DNA of 64,000 nucleotides from Eubacteriales bacterium (lineage in GTDB: Bacteria > Bacillota > Clostridia > Lachnospirales > Lachnospiraceae), in NCBI GenBank assembly GCA_030524175.1, contig JAUNHC010000006.1:62001-126000 (forward strand). The letters are read 5' to 3'. Positions 27,457-36,866 of the stretch are shown in pieces. The position numbers and the translations under genes were made by a program. The notes beneath the pieces are model-generated. The model made no database searches, had not been told where the DNA came from, and saw nothing but the letters and a program-made list of their open reading frames with translations. Positions within the stretch are counted from its first letter, which is position 1. Every line of letters begins with the position of its first letter.

Positions 27457-28353
27457 ATGAAAGGGATCATTCTTGCAGGAGGGTCAGGCACACGCCTTTA
27501 TCCTCTGACCATGGTAACATCGAAGCAGCTGCTTCCCATCTACGATAAGCCTATGATCTATTATCCTATGTCCGTGCTTATGAATGCGGGCATCCGGGAG
27601 ATACTGATCATTTCCACACCTCAGGACACACCGCGTTTCCGGGAACTTCTAGGTGACGGCAGCCAGTTTGGCCTGACTCTTACCTACGCTGTACAGCCAA
27701 GTCCTGACGGACTGGCCCAGGCATTCATCATCGGTGAAAACTTTATCGGCAGCGATACTGCCGCCATGGTCCTGGGAGACAATATTTTTGCCGGAAGCGG
27801 CCTAAACCGCCGTCTGAAGACAGCTGTGGAAAATGCTGAGACCGGCAAAGGTGCAACTGTTTTCGGCTATTATGTAGATGATCCGGAACGGTTCGGCATT
27901 GTAGAGTTTGACAAAAACGGAAAAGCTGTCTCCATAGAAGAAAAACCGTCAAGCCCCAAAAGCAATTACTGTGTGACAGGTTTATACTTCTATGACAACC
28001 GTGTGGTAGAATATGCCAAAAACCTGAAACCCAGCGCCCGGGGGGAACTGGAGATCACAGACCTGAACCGTATTTATCTGGAAAATCATGAATTGAACGT
28101 GGAACTTCTGGGACAGGGGTTCACTTGGCTTGATACAGGAACCCACGAAAGCCTTGTGGATGCCACAAACTTCGTAAAAACCATAGAAACTCACCAGCAC
28201 CGCAAAATTGCCTGCCTGGAAGAAATCGCATACCTCAATGGATGGATCACCAGAGAGGATGTGCTTAAGGTTTACGAGACTCTTAAGAAAAACCAGTACG
28301 GACAATATTTGAAAGATGTTCTGGACGGGAAATATCTGGACATTCTTGGATAA
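27457..28353 (+). CDS. rfbA: Glucose-1-phosphate thymidylyltransferase
   Basis: A 298-aa nucleotidyltransferase. It opens with [17 protein letters not shown] (nucleotide-binding loop) and has [21 protein letters not shown] and [13 protein letters not shown], all diagnostic of RmlA/RfbA. It makes dTDP-glucose from dTTP and glucose-1-phosphate, the first step towards dTDP-deoxysugars. AAAGGAG precedes the ATG. It is paired with rfbB; rmlC/rmlD are absent here, consistent with an amino-sugar rather than rhamnose product. Confidence 0.96.
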   Translation: MKGIILAGGSGTRLYPLTMVTSKQLLPIYDKPMIYYPMSVLMNAGIREILIISTPQDTPRFRELLGDGSQFGLTLTYAVQPSPDGLAQAFIIGENFIGSDTAAMVLGDNIFAGSGLNRRLKTAVENAETGKGATVFGYYVDDPERFGIVEFDKNGKAVSIEEKPSSPKSNYCVTGLYFYDNRVVEYAKNLKPSARGELEITDLNRIYLENHELNVELLGQGFTWLDTGTHESLVDATNFVKTIETHQHRKIACLEEIAYLNGWITREDVLKVYETLKKNQYGQYLKDVLDGKYLDILG

Positions 28354-28388
28354 ACAGAATTAGATAAACAGAAAAGGAGACTGATCAC

Positions 28389-29411
28389 TTGAATATTATA
28401 GTTACCGGCGGAGCCGGATTTATCGGAAGCAACTTTATCTTTCACATGCTGAAAAAGTATCCTGACTACCGCATTGTTTGCCTGGACTGCCTGACTTACG
28501 CAGGCAATCTGTCCACACTTGCCCCGGTGATGGACAATCCCAACTTTCGCTTTGTAAAAATCAGCATCACTGACCGGGAAGCCGTATATAGATTATTTGA
28601 AGAAGAACATCCTGATATGGTTGTAAATTTTGCGGCGGAAAGCCACGTTGACCGTTCCATCGAAGACCCTGAGATTTTCCTTGACACAAATATCAAAGGG
28701 ACGGCTGTCCTCATGGATGCCTGCCGGAAATACGGAATCCGCAGATACCACCAGGTATCTACCGATGAGGTTTACGGGGATCTGCCTTTAGACAGGCCTG
28801 ACCTCTTCTTTACGGAAGAAACGCCAATCCACACCAGCAGCCCCTACAGTTCCTCAAAAGCAGCCGCGGATCTTCTCGTCCTTGCCTATTACAGGACCTA
28901 CGGCCTGCCTGTGACGATCAGCCGCTGCTCCAATAATTACGGACCCTATCATTTCCCGGAAAAGCTTATCCCTCTCATGATCGCCAACGCCTTAAACGAT
29001 AAGCCGCTGCCTGTGTACGGAAAGGGCGAAAATGTCCGTGACTGGCTCTACGTGACAGATCACTGTAAAGCTATCGACTTGATCCTTCATAAAGGAAGGG
29101 TGGGGGAAGTCTATAATATCGGCGGACATAATGAAATGAAAAATATCGATATCGTAAAGATCATCTGCCGGGAACTTGGAAAACCGGAAAGTCTTATCAC
29201 TTATGTCTCAGACAGAAAAGGACATGATATGCGATACGCTATCGATCCGGCAAAGATCCACAATGAGCTTGGCTGGCTGCCCGAAACAAAATTCGCTGAC
29301 GGTATAAAAGCTACCATTCAGTGGTATCTGGACAACAAAAGCTGGTGGGAAGAAATTATTTCCGGAGAATATCAGAACTACTACGAGAAAATGTACGGAA
29401 ACCGCAGTTGA
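28389..29411 (+). CDS. rfbB: dTDP-glucose 4,6-dehydratase
   Basis: A 340-aa short-chain-type dehydratase with GGAGFIGSNF (NAD loop), STDEVYGDL (catalytic Thr-Asp-Glu) and YSSSKAAAD (catalytic Tyr-x3-Lys). It converts dTDP-glucose to dTDP-4-keto-6-deoxyglucose, the substrate expected by the aminotransferase of the convergent polysaccharide operon. The start codon is TTG at 28389, with AAGGAG about ten bases upstream; no better ATG exists. A terminator follows directly. Confidence 0.96.
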   Translation: MNIIVTGGAGFIGSNFIFHMLKKYPDYRIVCLDCLTYAGNLSTLAPVMDNPNFRFVKISITDREAVYRLFEEEHPDMVVNFAAESHVDRSIEDPEIFLDTNIKGTAVLMDACRKYGIRRYHQVSTDEVYGDLPLDRPDLFFTEETPIHTSSPYSSSKAAADLLVLAYYRTYGLPVTISRCSNNYGPYHFPEKLIPLMIANALNDKPLPVYGKGENVRDWLYVTDHCKAIDLILHKGRVGEVYNIGGHNEMKNIDIVKIICRELGKPESLITYVSDRKGHDMRYAIDPAKIHNELGWLPETKFADGIKATIQWYLDNKSWWEEIISGEYQNYYEKMYGNRS

Positions 29412-29461
29412 AAAAGAGCCTGGAAAGAAAAGCATCTCTGCTTATCTTTTCAGGCTTTTTT
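29411..29461 (+). terminator. Terminator after rfbB
   Basis: AGCCTGGAAAGA pairs with TCTTTTCAGGCT with one G-T pair, followed by six T residues. The 3' end of the small ORF on the other strand lies in the same hairpin. Confidence 0.85.
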
Positions 29462-29621
29462 CATTGTTCTGGTCATCCTCCCGGCCTTTCACTGACATAT
29501 CACTGAGAAACTTCTCCTGCTCCTCATCCTCCCTTTTCTTATCAAAGGAGGAGGTCCTTGCCAAAACTAAGAGCAAGGTTATCATACTTGAGAAAATAAG
29601 TACCATTAAAATCCAAATCAT
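29442..29621 (-). CDS. 59-aa single-helix membrane protein
   Basis: A short frame: MIWILMVLIFSSMITLLLVLA forms one membrane helix, then a strongly charged tail (FDKKREDEEQEKF, then GREDDQNNEKSLKR). A GGGGAGG lies about 12 bases before the ATG and GCGGAG closer. It is the last frame of the polysaccharide gene run, 72 bases after acpS, and its stop lies in the rfbB terminator. One-helix proteins of this shape are common in Firmicutes; no function can be assigned. Confidence 0.5.
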   Translation of the reverse strand: MIWILMVLIFSSMITLLLVLARTSSFDKKREDEEQEKFLSDMSVKGREDDQNNEKSLKR

Positions 29622-29693
29622 AACTCCGCAGCCTCCCCGACCATCTTCCTGCTTTACTTTTCACGCACCCTGTCCGTATGAACCCTTCCTGCT

Positions 29694-30071
29694 TCACTGC
29701 TCACCTTCCGCCACCGCCATTGCAATTGCTATTCCTGCCTCGTGTGAGATGGATAAATGCATTTTCTTAATATGCAATTTCCTAAGCTTTTCCCACAGCA
29801 TATCCTCCGGTTTGTAATACGGACATCCCTGGGGATCATGGCAAATAGAGATTTCCTTAAGGCCTGCGTCCGTAAATCCTGTGCCAAGCGCTTTGACAAA
29901 TGCCTCTTTCGCTGCAAAAATACCTGCCATGGTGTTATACTTCACATTTCCTTTGCCAATGATGTACGATTGTTCCTCTTCCGAAAAATACTTCCTGAAA
30001 AAACTGCTTTCCACTGTAATCTTTTCCATCCGCTCCACGCTGCAGATATCAATTCCTGTACCTAAAAGCAT
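29694..30071 (-). CDS. acpS: Holo-acyl-carrier-protein synthase
   Basis: A 125-aa phosphopantetheinyl transferase: GTGIDICSVERM with the Mg-binding Asp, and FAAKEAFVKALGTG, the conserved Lys-Glu helix. It attaches the 4'-phosphopantetheine arm to a Ser of carrier proteins. Two carrier proteins are encoded in the same operon, so a dedicated role is likely; it may equally be the cell's housekeeping copy. GGAGG precedes the ATG. Confidence 0.93.
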   Translation of the reverse strand: MLLGTGIDICSVERMEKITVESSFFRKYFSEEEQSYIIGKGNVKYNTMAGIFAAKEAFVKALGTGFTDAGLKEISICHDPQGCPYYKPEDMLWEKLRKLHIKKMHLSISHEAGIAIAMAVAEGEQ

Positions 30072-30089
30072 ATTTCCCTCCTGTCATAT

Positions 30090-31565
30090 TTAGAGGGGGA
30101 TATTTCCATGCTTTTTCCATAATCTTCTCCGCCTTTGTATTTTCTTCTTTTTCATTGTGTCCACCAAGGCTTCATAAACCTTGTCTCTTGTTTCTTCCGG
30201 CTGTATCACAGCATCGATATAACCCATCTCAAGTCCATGCTTATAATTAATTACTTCCCTGCGGTACTCTGCCTTTTTTTCTTCAAGAAACACACGCCGT
30301 TCTTCCTCTGTCTTCCCTCTGATTTCCTTGGCAAAAATAATTTCCACAGCACCATCCTCCCCCATTACGGCAATTTCAGCCATGGGCCATGAAAATACAT
30401 GATCCGCCCCTAAATGTCTGCTGTTCATAGCGATATATGCCCCTCCGTAAGCCTTTCTCATGATCACATTCAGTTTAGGAACGTCAGCTTCCGCAAAAGC
30501 ATACAACAGCTTAGCGCCATGGCGTATAATCCCTTTCTTTTCCTGGTCGGCCCCGGGGAGATAACCAGGAACATCTGTAAATGAAATCAGCGGGATATTA
30601 AAAGCATCGCAAAAACGTATAAACCGAGCCGCCTTGCTGCTGGAATCACAGTCAAGTATTCCCCCTGCACACAATGGCTGGCTGCAGACAACACCAACGG
30701 TAATCCCATATAATTTAGCAAAACCTATCACAACAGACTGAGCGTATAATGAAGACACTTCCATGAAAGAATCATCATCCATCACATTATGGACCACCTG
30801 GCGGACATCATATCCAAGCCGGGAACTATCAGGAAGCTTAAATTCCGTCTTTCTTTCCTTGATATATTCCTTTTTATTCGGTATCACTGCTTTCTCTCTG
30901 CAATTCTGGGGCAGGATACTTATAAGATAACGCAGAGCATCAAAACAAGACAGTTCATCCTCATAACAAAATTGTGATACACCGCTCTCCCTTGCATGGA
31001 CCTGCCAGCCGCCCAGCTCCTCAGCCGTTATACATCTCCCTGTGACACTCTTCACAACCTTGGGACCTGTGATATACATTTGTCCGATATTTTTCACCAT
31101 AAAAACAAAATCTGTGATCGCAGGAGAGTACACAGCTCCCCCTGCACAGGGTCCTATGATAAGAGAAATCTGGGGAATATAACCTGATGCCCTCACATTC
31201 CGGTAAAAAATCTCACCATAGCCTGCCAGTGAGTCTATTCCCTCCTGTATCCGTGCACCTCCTGAATCGTTCACAACAATCAGCGGACACTTCTTTTTTA
31301 TGGCCAGATCCTGTGCCCTTGCAATATTCTGCCCGTGCTTTAACCCCAAGGTACCGCCCCGGTATGTAAAGTCCTGAACAGCAGCAATCACATCTTTATT
31401 TTTAATTTTTCCCTCGCAGATAATTACACCGTCGCGCTCTTTTTCTGTTGTAAGTTCACTGTAGCTCCCATCATCAAACAGCTTTTCTAAACGCTCTGTC
31501 ACATAAAGCTTCCCTTTTCCATGCTGCTTCTCAATGGCCGCCAAAATCCTCTCATCGTTCTTCAT
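30090..31565 (-). CDS. Acyl-CoA carboxylase carboxyltransferase subunit
   Basis: A 491-aa biotin-dependent carboxyltransferase of the PccB/MmdA/AccD5 type with both crotonase-like halves: N half VNDSGGARIQEGIDSLAGYGE, IGPCAGGAVYSPAITDF; C half DVPGYLPGADQE and IMRKAYGGAYIAMNS. It would move CO2 from biotin to acetyl- or propionyl-CoA, giving malonyl- or methylmalonyl-CoA. No biotin carboxylase or biotin-carrier gene is nearby, so partners must come from elsewhere. It probably supplies extender units to the FabD/KASIII set in this operon. The ATG at 31565 follows GGAGG; the ATG 11 codons earlier lacks one. Confidence 0.88.
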   Translation of the reverse strand: MKNDERILAAIEKQHGKGKLYVTERLEKLFDDGSYSELTTEKERDGVIICEGKIKNKDVIAAVQDFTYRGGTLGLKHGQNIARAQDLAIKKKCPLIVVNDSGGARIQEGIDSLAGYGEIFYRNVRASGYIPQISLIIGPCAGGAVYSPAITDFVFMVKNIGQMYITGPKVVKSVTGRCITAEELGGWQVHARESGVSQFCYEDELSCFDALRYLISILPQNCREKAVIPNKKEYIKERKTEFKLPDSSRLGYDVRQVVHNVMDDDSFMEVSSLYAQSVVIGFAKLYGITVGVVCSQPLCAGGILDCDSSSKAARFIRFCDAFNIPLISFTDVPGYLPGADQEKKGIIRHGAKLLYAFAEADVPKLNVIMRKAYGGAYIAMNSRHLGADHVFSWPMAEIAVMGEDGAVEIIFAKEIRGKTEEERRVFLEEKKAEYRREVINYKHGLEMGYIDAVIQPEETRDKVYEALVDTMKKKKIQRRRRLWKKHGNIPL

Positions 31566-31578
31566 AAAAACCTCCGCA

Positions 31579-33033
31579 CTATCTTCTGTTAAATACACCG
31601 GTTATCATATCTTTTGCCCTGCGCTTCACATAACAATAGGAACTGTTTTTTGTTAAAGCTGACAAAGAAATGTACACAAAAACACCTGCAATGATCTGAA
31701 CTATAAGTTTCGGAATCTGCGCCAGCGGAAAAAGTCCGGCCAGATATACACAGATTCCCATCACTAAACTCATCCAAAGTGCCGGAAATAAATCTAAAAA
31801 CTGTTCCTTTATGGAATAATCAAGAAGCTTACTGTTTGGATATGCATTTACCAGAAGAGAAAAGACAGCAAGCGGAATGGCACATACCGCTACTGCGAAT
31901 ACTCCATACTGAATCATCCAGATAAGGCAGATAACGGTCACAGCTTTCTTCAGTATTTCAATTTTGAGGATAATATCGCTTCTCCCCATTGCTTGGATAA
32001 CCTGAAGGTTGGCTGTATGAAGAGGCCAGAAAACATAACTGAAACACCCTATCCACATATAAGGGACTGCCTCCATCCACACATCAGTGTAAAGGATCGA
32101 TATGAGATTTTCCGATACCACTGCCAGTCCCATCATACATGGAAATATGAGATAGGTACTGCTTGCAATGGATTTTCTCACAAGGCTCTTCAAGCCCATC
32201 TTATTGCCGTTGGCCGCAGAGTATGCAGGGAAGAAAACACTTTGAATGGAAGTATTCACATTTGTTATCACCAATTCAGGAAGACGGTTTCCTCTATTGT
32301 AGAAAGCCAGGTCAGCCTCTGTATATACCTTTCCGATCAGCAGGCTTCTTAAATTTTTATACAAAGTATCAATAAGATTAGAAAAAAACACCTTCCACCC
32401 AAATGAATATAGTGGCTTAAAACGTTCCAGGGAAAATCTGAAGCTGGGATGCCATTCTAACATTAACCATAGAATGACTGTATCCATTATTTGATTTGTA
32501 AGAATCTGACCCACTAACGCCCACACTCCCAGTCCGGAATAAGCCATGGCAATTCCGGCAAAAGCCGAGCATACAGTGCCTCCGATAGTTGCCTTAAAAA
32601 AGAGCTGGAACTGCATTCTTTTTGAAATATAAGCCTGCTGGATGCCGTTGATCCCGCCTAAAATAACAGACAGAGAAAGGACACGTATGATTGGTACCAT
32701 ATCAGGCTTATCATAAAAAGCAGCTACTGCCGGCGCTAAAAAAAAGAATAAAAAATACAGAGCTATAGACATAAAAATATTAAAAACAAATACTGTGGTA
32801 AAATCCAGATCGTCTGCCTCTCTTTTTTGGATAAGTGCAGTAGAAAGCCCGCTCTGGACGAAAACATTCATAATATTGATGATCACAGTGATAAGGGCAA
32901 CCGTCCCGTATGCCTCCGGACTGATGATCCTTGCCAGTACCACCGATACCACAAAGCTTACTCCCTGTGCACCGAAACGTTCTGCCAGCCGCCACAAAAC
33001 ATTTGTGGAAATTGAATTACTACTATTTTTCAT
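31579..33033 (-). CDS. Wzx-type polysaccharide flippase
   Basis: A 484-aa membrane protein with about 14 helices. The opening NVLWRLAERFGAQGVSFVVSVVLARIISPEAYG is typical of the polysaccharide-export/MOP flippases. It should flip undecaprenyl-linked repeat units outward. It overlaps the glycosyltransferase gene by 11 bases. The ATG at 33033 follows GGAAGGTG, preferred over an earlier in-frame start inside the previous gene. Confidence 0.92.
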   Translation of the reverse strand: MKNSSNSISTNVLWRLAERFGAQGVSFVVSVVLARIISPEAYGTVALITVIINIMNVFVQSGLSTALIQKREADDLDFTTVFVFNIFMSIALYFLFFFLAPAVAAFYDKPDMVPIIRVLSLSVILGGINGIQQAYISKRMQFQLFFKATIGGTVCSAFAGIAMAYSGLGVWALVGQILTNQIMDTVILWLMLEWHPSFRFSLERFKPLYSFGWKVFFSNLIDTLYKNLRSLLIGKVYTEADLAFYNRGNRLPELVITNVNTSIQSVFFPAYSAANGNKMGLKSLVRKSIASSTYLIFPCMMGLAVVSENLISILYTDVWMEAVPYMWIGCFSYVFWPLHTANLQVIQAMGRSDIILKIEILKKAVTVICLIWMIQYGVFAVAVCAIPLAVFSLLVNAYPNSKLLDYSIKEQFLDLFPALWMSLVMGICVYLAGLFPLAQIPKLIVQIIAGVFVYISLSALTKNSSYCYVKRRAKDMITGVFNRR

Positions 33034-34138
33034 CAGCAGCACCTTCCATTGCATCAAACAGACATCTCCACTTGTCACTGATGAGACTTATATCTGTGTA
33101 CTTTTGTATTAATCCCATGTTTTTCTTTTTCTTATCACAGGAATAAGTTCTGAATTCATCAAAGGTTTCTTTCTGGATGTCAAAAGCATTTTCAAGTTCA
33201 AACCCTCTCTGCTCATAATTTTCCCACATAGTGGTGTCATCCCGCAGATACAGCTTCACACCCGATGCCAGTGCAATGGCAATATTCCCCATTGCCTGCT
33301 GCCTGTTGTTAAAAAATACTGCCACATCCATATCGCTGATAAAGTTTGAATACGCTTCTCCGTCCATGGATTCAGTGACAGGAACCACCTTATCCCTGCC
33401 AAATATTTCAACAGCCTTTGTGATAACCTGTTCACGATATTCTTCAAAGTTTTTAAAACCATAGGCCAGGGGTAAATGCAGGATCAAATCCTCCTTTGCA
33501 AAATCAGTCATTAATTCCAATGCTTCCATATGACAGTTTGTCTCTGTGGCTGAATTTCCAAGAAGTATTTTAAGGGTTTTCTTATCTTTTCCCTTTGCGG
33601 AGCCTTTTTCCATAAGTCTCTCCATCACCCCCGGCCTCTGGAGGGGAACCGGATAACTGAGAGAAAAGCATTTTCCCCGGACGTGATACCACTCCTTTGC
33701 CAGCGGAAGATCCTTATCCACCAAAGTTGCTATATAACCGATGTCAGGAGCATACTTTTGCTTCAGATATTCCGTAAATTTAACGCCTATCCTTTTTGAC
33801 TCCTTTGTATGGCAGTAAATATCCCCGCCCCATATGACCCAGCAGGTCTTATTGAGCCACTCCTTTTTCCGTGAAATAAAAACAAAGTGTTTAAAATTGA
33901 ACAGGCCGTGCATTACAATGGCATCACACTTATCTATGACTGACAAATACTTAGGCAGATTTTTAGGATTGATCACTTTCGCCCAGCCCTCCCGGCGGTT
34001 CAGCCCTATTGGTGCCCAGGCATCCTTTTTCCTGGCATGTCCTGTGGCAAACTCATGGTCACTGCCGTCGAAACATGTATTGATAAGCATGTACATATCC
34101 TGGGTGTACATGGTTTGGGATAAAATATGTAAAATCAT
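33023..34138 (-). CDS. WecF-like (GT56) glycosyltransferase
   Basis: A 371-aa cytosolic enzyme resembling WecF, the dTDP-Fuc4NAc:lipid-II-like transferase (Glyco_transf_56): MILHILSQ opening, FNFKHFVFI, CWVIWGGDIY, LLGNSATETNCHMEALELM and FFNNRQQAMGNIAIAL. WecF adds 4-acetamido-4,6-dideoxygalactose from a dTDP donor to a lipid-linked sugar. Here the donor is likely a dTDP-4-amino-4,6-dideoxyhexose made by RfbA, RfbB, the aminotransferase and an acyltransferase. It overlaps the polymerase gene by four bases. Confidence 0.88.
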   Translation of the reverse strand: MILHILSQTMYTQDMYMLINTCFDGSDHEFATGHARKKDAWAPIGLNRREGWAKVINPKNLPKYLSVIDKCDAIVMHGLFNFKHFVFISRKKEWLNKTCWVIWGGDIYCHTKESKRIGVKFTEYLKQKYAPDIGYIATLVDKDLPLAKEWYHVRGKCFSLSYPVPLQRPGVMERLMEKGSAKGKDKKTLKILLGNSATETNCHMEALELMTDFAKEDLILHLPLAYGFKNFEEYREQVITKAVEIFGRDKVVPVTESMDGEAYSNFISDMDVAVFFNNRQQAMGNIAIALASGVKLYLRDDTTMWENYEQRGFELENAFDIQKETFDEFRTYSCDKKKKNMGLIQKYTDISLISDKWRCLFDAMEGAADEK

Positions 34139-35436
34139 ATTCTGTTCACCCCCCTTTTTTTAACTATTTTAATACCGGTGCTTCTTATAAATCGTCTTGT
34201 CTGTCCTTGTTCCCTGGGAAATATGAAAAATACGTACACCACCAGCATCCAGAATTGGGGATATCCCCAGAAGGTATCTGACAGAAAAAGCTTTACGTTC
34301 ACGCTTATTAAAATACAGAGAATAGATGACTGGTCCCCCTCTGCTTTTAATAAAGCCTGTACACATTTCCATATAAGAAACACGAAGATGGCAAGTCCTA
34401 AAATCCTGCCGAAATCAATGATCAATTCCAGAAACAGGTTATGGCTGTATCCCCAATAATAATAAGGAGCAATAAACTGCCTGTCTCCAAATGTCCCATA
34501 TCCCAATAAAGGCACATGGGCAATGGCTTCCCGTGCCAGCTGATAAATCGCATCCCGGCCGTTGTCTTCTGCTATGCTGCCGTTCACAAGCATTTCAACC
34601 GTTCTCAAGTTCAACCCCGAAAGGACAGAAGAAATATGGTCCAGGCTAAATTGTATGAGTATATATCCTGAAAGAGCAGCCAGAAGAATCAAGATCTTTT
34701 TTTTCAATGTAACTGTCGTCAGTTCTTTTATGGTATAAAGGATAACGAATATTAAAAAGACAAGCAGGCATCCTCTGGATCCGCCCACCAGTGCCATAAT
34801 AAATGAACAGATTCCCAGAATACCCTGCCAAATCCGGTGCTCTTTTAAGAAAAGAGAGAAAAAAATCAGTGCACAAAACATCACACTGTACCCAAAACCC
34901 AGATTATAACTTTGGGCTGCAGTCCTGCCCTGGTAATCTAATATCTGCCAGTATCCTCTGCTGCCTGCTCCCATAAACTGATATGTACTATAAAAAAACA
35001 GCAGGATCGCCGCAAGCTTCATATTCCGTTTAAGCACCTTACTGTTCTCAGAGCAGAAAACCGCCAGACAAGCCCATAGAGCACCGTTATCCGGTCTGAA
35101 AACGGAATCCCACACCCCATATGTATGGCGTGTATAATATTGCAGATAATCAGGATGAACAGCCAGAGTGACTGTGAAGAGAACTGCAGCAACAGTATAA
35201 AGAGTTGCAAATCTCAGTATACTCCCCGGCATTTTCTTTGCTTTTATCCTAAATATAAGTGTGAGTATCAATGGGATATATATGACTGTATCTGCCGCCA
35301 AAATATAGAACTCCGAAAGTCCGGCCAGTCCAAGCAGCCTTCTGCATACAATTCTTATGAGACCGCCGGAAAACCAGGTAATAAAAAACCAGGCAGCAGC
35401 AGATTCATAACTTATTTTCACCTTCACATTACCCAT
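34135..35436 (-). CDS. Wzy-type polysaccharide polymerase
   Basis: A 433-aa membrane protein with about ten to eleven helices and a long external loop (residues ~285-345) containing REAIAHVPLLGYGTFGDRQF and YWGYSHNLFLELIIDFG, the H-N-x-F/L-E pattern of O-antigen polymerase/ligase proteins. It should join repeat units outside the membrane. The ATG at 35436 follows GAGAGGGATG; the GTG/ATG seven codons earlier is less well placed. Confidence 0.85.
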   Translation of the reverse strand: MGNVKVKISYESAAAWFFITWFSGGLIRIVCRRLLGLAGLSEFYILAADTVIYIPLILTLIFRIKAKKMPGSILRFATLYTVAAVLFTVTLAVHPDYLQYYTRHTYGVWDSVFRPDNGALWACLAVFCSENSKVLKRNMKLAAILLFFYSTYQFMGAGSRGYWQILDYQGRTAAQSYNLGFGYSVMFCALIFFSLFLKEHRIWQGILGICSFIMALVGGSRGCLLVFLIFVILYTIKELTTVTLKKKILILLAALSGYILIQFSLDHISSVLSGLNLRTVEMLVNGSIAEDNGRDAIYQLAREAIAHVPLLGYGTFGDRQFIAPYYYWGYSHNLFLELIIDFGRILGLAIFVFLIWKCVQALLKAEGDQSSILCILISVNVKLFLSDTFWGYPQFWMLVVYVFFIFPREQGQTRRFIRSTGIKIVKKRGVNRI

Positions 35437-35456
35437 ACATCCCTCTCGCAGTCCCA

Positions 35457-36851
35457 TTATTTCAGTTTCGTGTAGATGATTTTTCCTGATTCATTCTTAG
35501 GCAGTTCATCAATGACTTCCGTCCCGAAAGCGGATGCATTAAGGTTCAGCTTTCCGGCTAAATATACAGGAAGCTCGTCTTTCAGGCTGTGGTCCGTGAC
35601 AAATATTGTCATTTTCCTGTCTGTACCTGTACAGGCGCATTCACAGTTATATTTCTCCTTAATGATACGTTCGCACTGGTCCAGGCTGATCCTAAGTCCG
35701 AACAATTTTAAAAATCTGGCTTTTCTTCCCACAATATAATAAAAGCCTTCCGAATCCCTTCTGGCTATATCGCCTGTATGGTACTCGCCTTTCCATTCAT
35801 CACCCTTCTGCAAATCCTTCCTGACAGTCCCGTATCCCATTGTGACATTAGGTCCCCGGTATCCCAGCTCACCCTCAGCCTCTGTCTCTTTCATCTCGTT
35901 TCCGTTTTCATCCAGTAGGAACAGTTCGCCTTCCGGGATTGCCTTTCCGATACTTCCGATTTTTCTCAAAGCCATTTCAGAAGGCAGATACGACATCCTG
36001 GCGCTTGTCTCCGTAGTTCCGAATGTGGGACAAAAACGCTTGCCGGTTTTCGCTGCATATTCTGCCAGTGTGTGAAACATATCATCTGTAAGCTTGCCTC
36101 CGCCCTGGGCGATTGTTCTCAAATCAGGGAGACTCATACGTGTGAATCTCAATTTCATCATAATTTCATAGCTATATGGGACACCGGTAAAATTCGTCCC
36201 GTGATTTGTCTGAATGAAATCCCAAAATCCAGGACTCATCAAATTACTTTTAACAAGCAGGACCGCTGCCCCTACAATAAGATGGCTGCAGATGACATTC
36301 AGGCCCATAGTGTACTGAACAGGCAGATCCATAATACATTTTTCCTTCTTTGTCCAGCCAAATACAACAGCAACATTCTTTGCATTTGACTCCAGGTTCC
36401 CGTATTTGTAACGTACTAATTTAGGACTACCTGTTGAACCTGAGGTTGTGAGAAGCAAAGAAAGATTCTCGTGTACTTTGTATATTTCATATTCTGTCTG
36501 AATCAGGCAGTATCCATAGGCGGAATATACAGGAACCCCTTTTAAGGTGCCCGCCATTGTTTCCGGAATCCAATAATAACGGGGTGTATATGTATGTTCT
36601 AAATTTTCAAGAAGCATATGGTCGATAGATGCACTTAGCAAGAGCGGTACCAGCTTTACAGTCTGGAACGCCACGATTCCTGCAAGTGCTCCGGCCGTAT
36701 TTTCGCAAAGGCAGAATACAATACTTCTTGGAAGGTTCAATTCTTTTACTGCATTTACAAAATCACATAAATCTCCATACGTCATTGTCACTCCGCTGTC
36801 ATCCACAATGGCTGATGAATCCCTGTCAAAGCTGTCAATGTCTAAAAACAT
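35457..36851 (-). CDS. AMP-dependent acyl ligase
   Basis: A 464-aa member of the acyl-CoA synthetase/adenylation family: LLTTSGSTGSPKLV (P-loop), CPTFGTTETSAR, EYHTGDIARRD and the catalytic Lys in KNESGKIIYTKL. It activates a carboxylic acid as acyl-AMP and loads it on CoA or a carrier protein. With two carrier proteins in the operon, loading a starter or finished acyl group onto one of them is likely. GGAGGAG precedes the ATG. Confidence 0.88.
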   Translation of the reverse strand: MFLDIDSFDRDSSAIVDDSGVTMTYGDLCDFVNAVKELNLPRSIVFCLCENTAGALAGIVAFQTVKLVPLLLSASIDHMLLENLEHTYTPRYYWIPETMAGTLKGVPVYSAYGYCLIQTEYEIYKVHENLSLLLTTSGSTGSPKLVRYKYGNLESNAKNVAVVFGWTKKEKCIMDLPVQYTMGLNVICSHLIVGAAVLLVKSNLMSPGFWDFIQTNHGTNFTGVPYSYEIMMKLRFTRMSLPDLRTIAQGGGKLTDDMFHTLAEYAAKTGKRFCPTFGTTETSARMSYLPSEMALRKIGSIGKAIPEGELFLLDENGNEMKETEAEGELGYRGPNVTMGYGTVRKDLQKGDEWKGEYHTGDIARRDSEGFYYIVGRKARFLKLFGLRISLDQCERIIKEKYNCECACTGTDRKMTIFVTDHSLKDELPVYLAGKLNLNASAFGTEVIDELPKNESGKIIYTKLK

Positions 36852-36866
36852 ATCTCTCCTCCGTTA

